10,720 nucleotides of DNA. Origin: Alphaproteobacteria bacterium. GTDB lineage: Bacteria > Pseudomonadota > Alphaproteobacteria > Sphingomonadales > Emcibacteraceae. This document shows positions 7,219 to 10,720 of the stretch, piece by piece; within the stretch, counting starts at the first letter, position 1; every line of letters begins with the position of its first letter. The notes below the pieces were generated by a model. That model did not search any database. It saw only the letters and a list, made by a program, of their open reading frames with translations, and was not told where the DNA came from. Location: positions 1 to 10,720 of the forward strand of contig JAADGA010000086.1 in NCBI GenBank assembly GCA_013152615.1, read 5' to 3'. Position numbers and translations under genes: made by a program.

Positions 7219-7231
7219 TAAATTATTCATA
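7205..7231. repeat. AT-rich inverted repeat between cpdR and the amidohydrolase gene
   Basis: TATGAATAATT (7205-7215) and AATTATTCATA (7221-7231) are perfect 11-bp inverted arms around a 5-nt centre, CAATA. The site lies in the divergent intergenic region 7129-7305 and overlaps a possible cpdR -35 box, so an operator for a dimeric regulator is plausible. It could also be chance symmetry in AT-rich DNA. Confidence 0.6.
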
Positions 7232-7305
7232 TATTTTACTTAATTCAGTGGCTTTTTTCCAATTGAAGCTGTAATTTTACCGGATTAACTGGAAGAAATG
7301 CGTGA

Positions 7306-8259
7306 ATGTCGGCCTATTCAATCACTCTACCGCACATGGGGCAAAATGGAATTCTTTTTAACAGTCCCCACAGCGGCACCGGCTTGCCGGAGAGATTTCT
7401 GAAACAAGTTTCCATTGACCCTTCCCGATTGCTTTATTCCAGTGATCTTATGGTTGACCGGCTGGTGCAGGATGTCCCGCTTTTCGGGGCAACGGTCTTT
7501 ATCAATCATTTCGCCCGTATCTATGTCGATACCAACCGCTCCGCCCGCGAAATTGATCCCGGTATGTTTGAAAATCTGACGCGGGCCAATGATTTCGACA
7601 ATAGCAGCAAAGTCAGCTGCGGCTTTGGAATTTTTTCCAGAAGATGCTATAATGGTCAGGAAATTTACGCCGAAAAATTGCCGGAAAGTGAAATTGATCA
7701 CCGGCTGAACGCGGTTTATTACCCGGTTCACCGCGCGCTGGCAACGCTGTTGAATGGCCTGCACCACCAGCATGACTTTTACCTGTTGCTGGACTGCCAT
7801 TCGATGCCGTCCCATCAATTCATTCACCCCGATCAGCCGCATAGCCACCAGCCGGACCTGATTATCGGTACATGTTTCGGCGTCAGTTGCCGTAAGGCGA
7901 TAGTGCAATCTATCGCCGGATATTTCACCGGTCATGGTCTGAAGGTTGCCTATGACAATCCCTATGCCGGCGGGTTCAACACCCAGACATACGGTGATCC
8001 GCAGCGTGGCCGTCATGCCCTTCAGCTTGAATTTAACCGCGCGCTGTATATGAATGAGAAAACCCTTGAACCCCATGAGGGCTTTTCGTCGCTACAGACT
8101 CTGGTGACCGGGCTTGCAGAGAATCTGGCAGAAAACTTAGCAGAAAATATGGCAGAGAATCTGGCGGAAAACCGGGCAGAAAACCGGGCAGAGAATTTAG
8201 CAGAGAATCCGGCAAAAAATCCGGTTCGTGATTTACGGCGCTTTTTTACGACCAAGTAG
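7306..8259 (+). CDS. N-formylglutamate amidohydrolase family protein with repeat tail
   Basis: A 317-residue protein of the N-formylglutamate amidohydrolase (FGase, HutG-like) family of zinc hydrolases. Family blocks in order are NSPHSG (19-24), ARIYVDTNRSAREIDP (70-85), LLDCHSMPS (161-169) and AGGFNTQTYGDPQRGRHALQLEFNRALYMNE (221-251, in two stretches), which hold the expected His, Asp and Glu metal and catalytic candidates. No other hut genes are nearby, so a histidine-catabolic role is uncertain; this subfamily may act on another N-acyl or formyl amino acid. The catalytic domain ends near 268. A run of nine four-residue repeats (270-305) and a basic end follow. ATG at 7306 is the only reasonable start: TGA is immediately upstream in frame and GGAAG lies 10 nt before. 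The last 27 bp overlap the end of murJ on the other strand. I recall this gene family next to cpdR in other alphaproteobacteria. Confidence 0.9.
   Translation: MSAYSITLPHMGQNGILFNSPHSGTGLPERFLKQVSIDPSRLLYSSDLMVDRLVQDVPLFGATVFINHFARIYVDTNRSAREIDPGMFENLTRANDFDNSSKVSCGFGIFSRRCYNGQEIYAEKLPESEIDHRLNAVYYPVHRALATLLNGLHHQHDFYLLLDCHSMPSHQFIHPDQPHSHQPDLIIGTCFGVSCRKAIVQSIAGYFTGHGLKVAYDNPYAGGFNTQTYGDPQRGRHALQLEFNRALYMNEKTLEPHEGFSSLQTLVTGLAENLAENLAENMAENLAENRAENRAENLAENPAKNPVRDLRRFFTTK
8113..8220 (+). repeat. Nine 12-bp tandem repeats encoding an xAEN tail
   Basis: Nine consecutive 12-bp units at the 3' end of the amidohydrolase gene encode LAEN, LAEN, LAEN, MAEN, LAEN, RAEN, RAEN, LAEN and PAKN. The Ala, Glu and Asn codons vary only synonymously (GCA/GCG, GAA/GAG, AAT/AAC) apart from the last unit, while the first residue of each unit changes. 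The peptide is probably helical or disordered. Confidence 0.95.
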
Positions 8260-9786
8260 TGATTTCAGGTCCTGTGGCTTTACCGCCCCGGTGAGGAATA
8301 CCACCGCCAGATAACTGCCGACCCCGACCAATACCAGAATCACGAGGCCGAGGATTTTTACCACCATATGGCCATCGAACATATTGGCAATGTAGCGGGA
8401 GGTCGCCCAGACAATAGCCCCCATGACCGCACTGGCCATAGTATATTTGACCACCCGCAGCAAGACCCTGCGGTCAAAGCTGAACTGGCCGCGCCGGATC
8501 AGCCCCGTCGCCAGCATCACCACATTCAGCCACGCCGAGATCGCGGTTGCCATCGCCAGACCGACATGGGCGTAATATTGCATCAAAATCAGATTCAGGG
8601 TCAAATTCACCACCAGCGCCACCACGGCAAATTGCATCGGCGTTCTGGTGTCCTTGCGGGCGAAATAGCCGGGAGAGAAAATCTTCGCCAAAACATAGGC
8701 CGGCAGCCCCGCCGCATAGGCCATCAGGGCATTGGCCGTCTGCTGGCTGTCATAGGCACTGAACGCCCCGCGTTCAAACAGGACGTGAATCAGCTGATAC
8801 GGCACAATCATAAAGGCAACCGCCGCCGGAATGGTCAGAAACAGCCCGACTTCAATCGCCCGGTTCTGGTTCAGGCTGACCTGATCCTCATGACCTTCGG
8901 CAATATTGCGCGCGAGCAGCGGCAGCAATACGGTGCCGAGCGCCACCCCGATCACCCCGATTGGCAGCTGATTGAGCCGGTCGGCGTAAAACAGGAATGA
9001 AATCGAGCCATTGGGCAGATGAGAGGCAATAATCATATCAAGCATGAGATTAATCTGGATCACCCCGGCACCGAGCGCCGCTGGCATCATGATGATCAGC
9101 ATTTCCTTGACTTTCGGGGTCATGCGTGGCCGGATAATCCTGATTTTATAGCCAATCCGCCGACAGGCGAGGTACAGCCAGACCAGCTGGATAATTCCGG
9201 CAATGGATACCGCCAGTGCCAATGAATGCGCCGGAGTGGAAAATTGATGGGAAAAGAATATCAGCGCGGTAATCATGCTCAGATTAAGAATGATCGGGGT
9301 TGCCGCCGTCGCCCAGAATTTTCCCAGCGCGTTCAATATCCCGCCCAGCAGCGAAACCAGACTGATAAAAAGCAGAAAGGGGAAGGTAATCCGGGTCAGC
9401 AACACCGCCAGCTGAAATTTGGCCTGATCATCACTGAAGCCCCCGGCCAGAATGTAAATCATTGCCGGGGCAAATATTTCCATCAGCGCAACAAGGATCA
9501 GCAACACCACAATCAGGCTGGAAAAGGCGGCTTCGGCAAAGCTTAACGCCTCCTCCTTGCCGCCCTGGGCCAGGGTTGCACTGAACAGCGGAATGAACGA
9601 GGCACTGAACGCGCCCTCGGCAAATAACCTGCGGAAGAAATTAGGCAGTTTCAGCGCGACAAAAAAACAGTCGGCAACCAGACCGGCCCCCAGCACGGAG
9701 GCCGACAGGATATCCCGGACAAATCCCAGAACCCGGCTGATCAGGGTCAGGCTGCTAAAGACCGCGACAGCTTTTGCAATCGACAT
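8233..9786 (-). CDS. murJ: Lipid II flippase MurJ (MviN)
   Basis: A 517-residue polytopic inner-membrane protein of the MOP exporter superfamily that moves lipid-linked peptidoglycan precursor (lipid II) to the periplasmic face. The N-terminal family signature is clear (SRVLGFVRDILSAS, then VADCFFVALKLPNFFRRLFAEGAF), and many hydrophobic helices, consistent with about 14, follow to the C-terminus. Charged residues reported as important in E. coli MurJ occur at the same numbers: R18, R24, D39, R52 and R270 (in YADRLNQ). The length is normal and the gene looks intact. ATG at 9786 follows GGAGG by 7 nt and the glnD TGA by 1 nt, so the two are almost certainly co-translated; glnD-murJ is a common alphaproteobacterial pair. 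The 3' end overlaps the amidohydrolase gene by 27 bp in convergent orientation, and no terminator separates them. Confidence 0.97.
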   Translation of the reverse strand: MSIAKAVAVFSSLTLISRVLGFVRDILSASVLGAGLVADCFFVALKLPNFFRRLFAEGAFSASFIPLFSATLAQGGKEEALSFAEAAFSSLIVVLLILVALMEIFAPAMIYILAGGFSDDQAKFQLAVLLTRITFPFLLFISLVSLLGGILNALGKFWATAATPIILNLSMITALIFFSHQFSTPAHSLALAVSIAGIIQLVWLYLACRRIGYKIRIIRPRMTPKVKEMLIIMMPAALGAGVIQINLMLDMIIASHLPNGSISFLFYADRLNQLPIGVIGVALGTVLLPLLARNIAEGHEDQVSLNQNRAIEVGLFLTIPAAVAFMIVPYQLIHVLFERGAFSAYDSQQTANALMAYAAGLPAYVLAKIFSPGYFARKDTRTPMQFAVVALVVNLTLNLILMQYYAHVGLAMATAISAWLNVVMLATGLIRRGQFSFDRRVLLRVVKYTMASAVMGAIVWATSRYIANMFDGHMVVKILGLVILVLVGVGSYLAVVFLTGAVKPQDLKSLLGRKKAP

Positions 9787-9787
9787 A

Positions 9788-10720
9788 TCAGGACCTCCCC
9801 AGACGTATTTTATTTTTCGGTTTTTGTTTTGATCCGGGATGCTTCCTGTCCGGAAGCGCTGTGATGCCGGCCACCAGAGTCGCCATCAGTTTTTTTCTGA
9901 TCTGTTTAAGCTTGATTTCATTGCTGACCTTGTGGCCAAACAGATCGCTGATGAAAAATACCGTCACCGCCCGTTCGCCAAATGTTGCAATATGGGCGCT
10001 GCCGATCGACAATTTCAAATCAACCAGAGTCTGGGACAGCAGATACAGAAAACCCGGGCGATCAAGACCGTTAATCTCAATAACCGTATAGCGGTTGCTG
10101 GCTTTATTATCGATCAGAACCCGTGGCTCAATGCTAAAGGCGTCGGTTTTCTGGCGGCGTTTGCGTAGCGCGGCCAGCTCCCGGCGCGGCAGCAATTCCC
10201 CGGCCAGCGTTTTCTTAATGGTTGTTTGCAGCCGTTCAAGCTTGTGTTTATCCTCATACAGACCGCCGCCGGTCTGCTGAATCCAGAAGGTATCCACCGC
10301 CATGCCATCCTTGGTGGTAAAGACCTTGGCATCCTGAATAGAGGCACCGGAAACCGCAATCGCCCCGGTCATGCGGGCAAATAATCCCGGATGATCCTGG
10401 GCATAAATTGTTAGTTCCATGATATTCTGAAACTTGTCCACATGGATATTAATGGTCAGCTTGTCATCGACTTTATCGGCTGCGGCAATCATGCGGGCAT
10501 TGCGGATCAGGTTATCCCGGTTGAGCGCGAGCCAGTAGGGCGGATAGAAGCGGCTGCTATAGCGGCTGAATTGTTCATCCGTCCAGTCATCAAGCGCGGC
10601 GCGCAGATTTTGCTGAACCGCCACTATCCGCTGGTTATTATCACGCTCAATATGGCCGCCAAGCAGATATTCCTCCGCCTGATAGTAAAGCTCTCTGAGC
10701 AGTTGCCCCTTCCAGCCATT
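9788..10720 (-). CDS. glnD: PII uridylyltransferase / uridylyl-removing enzyme GlnD, C-terminal part
   Basis: The last 310 codons of glnD; the frame is open from the right edge, so the N-terminal nucleotidyltransferase and HD domains lie outside the window. The visible part begins NGWKGQLLRELYYQAEE and continues with YPPYWLAL, typical of the GlnD linker. It ends in two ACT domains at visible residues about 101-177 (MELTIYAQDHPGLFARMTGAIA) and 211-284 (YTVIEINGLDRPGFLYLLSQTL). In GlnD these ACT domains sense glutamine, and the enzyme uridylylates or deuridylylates PII proteins to report nitrogen status. A basic Lys/Arg-rich tail closes the protein. The TGA at 9790-9788 is 1 nt before the murJ ATG. 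An internal GTG at 10624 continues an upstream open frame and is not a real start. Confidence 0.95.
   Translation of the reverse strand, partial: NGWKGQLLRELYYQAEEYLLGGHIERDNNQRIVAVQQNLRAALDDWTDEQFSRYSSRFYPPYWLALNRDNLIRNARMIAAADKVDDKLTINIHVDKFQNIMELTIYAQDHPGLFARMTGAIAVSGASIQDAKVFTTKDGMAVDTFWIQQTGGGLYEDKHKLERLQTTIKKTLAGELLPRRELAALRKRRQKTDAFSIEPRVLIDNKASNRYTVIEINGLDRPGFLYLLSQTLVDLKLSIGSAHIATFGERAVTVFFISDLFGHKVSNEIKLKQIRKKLMATLVAGITALPDRKHPGSKQKPKNKIRLGRS

Noticed and set aside
7249..7268. Possible sigma-54 promoter (TGGC ... TTGA) before the amidohydrolase gene
   Set aside because: The second element is TTGA, not TTGC, and its spacing is about 2 nt too long, so it does not fit the -24/-12 geometry.
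7327..8076. 249-codon minus-strand frame inside the amidohydrolase gene
   Set aside because: It is antisense to a well-supported family protein and its translation has no family character; a shadow of codon bias.
10100..10624. A separate 278-residue gene starting at 10624
   Set aside because: The frame continues upstream to the window edge with GlnD-like sequence; the GTG there is an internal valine codon.

Overview
The window reads as a chromosomal segment of an alphaproteobacterium. The main pointers are a cpdR gene (a cell-cycle receiver protein typical of that class) divergent from an N-formylglutamate amidohydrolase-family gene, and a glnD-murJ pair, an order common in Alphaproteobacteria. 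The base composition is moderate (roughly half GC by eye, with AT-rich intergenic stretches), and several starts are GTG. A LuxO-like sigma-54 activator would fit marine lineages such as Kordiimonadales/Emcibacterales/Sneathiellales, but this placement is a guess.

Layout, left to right. (1) 1-2142, minus strand: an M28 zinc metallopeptidase with an N-terminal export/anchor segment, followed 16 nt downstream by an uncharacterised gene with a helix-hairpin-helix-like motif that runs off the left edge. (2) 2143-2385: a 243-bp leader upstream of the peptidase gene with four exact-period 23-bp tandem repeats and a 15-bp direct repeat pair. (3) 2386-6427, minus strand: a LuxO-type sigma-54 response regulator and pepN (aminopeptidase N), separated by 1 nt and probably translationally coupled. 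(4) 6428-6766: a gene-free stretch mostly filled by a non-coding miniature transposable element of about 267 bp, with perfect 24-nt ends and two large internal hairpins, abutting the cpdR stop codon. (5) 6763-8259: cpdR (minus) and the amidohydrolase (plus), divergent from a shared intergenic region with an 11-bp-arm AT-rich palindrome. The amidohydrolase carries an unusual C-terminal run of nine four-residue repeats. (6) 8233-10720, minus strand: murJ (lipid II flippase) preceded by the 3' part of glnD (PII uridylyltransferase), again 1 nt apart; murJ and the amidohydrolase converge and overlap by 27 bp.

Functionally these are mostly core genes: nitrogen sensing (GlnD), envelope synthesis (MurJ), cell-cycle proteolysis control (CpdR), peptide turnover (PepN, M28 peptidase) and signal-responsive transcription (LuxO-type regulator). 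No defence system, phage or large mobile island is visible. The less ordinary content is the non-coding material: the hairpin-rich miniature element, the 23-bp repeat leader and the repeat tail of the amidohydrolase. No tRNA, rRNA, CRISPR array or convincing intrinsic terminator was seen.
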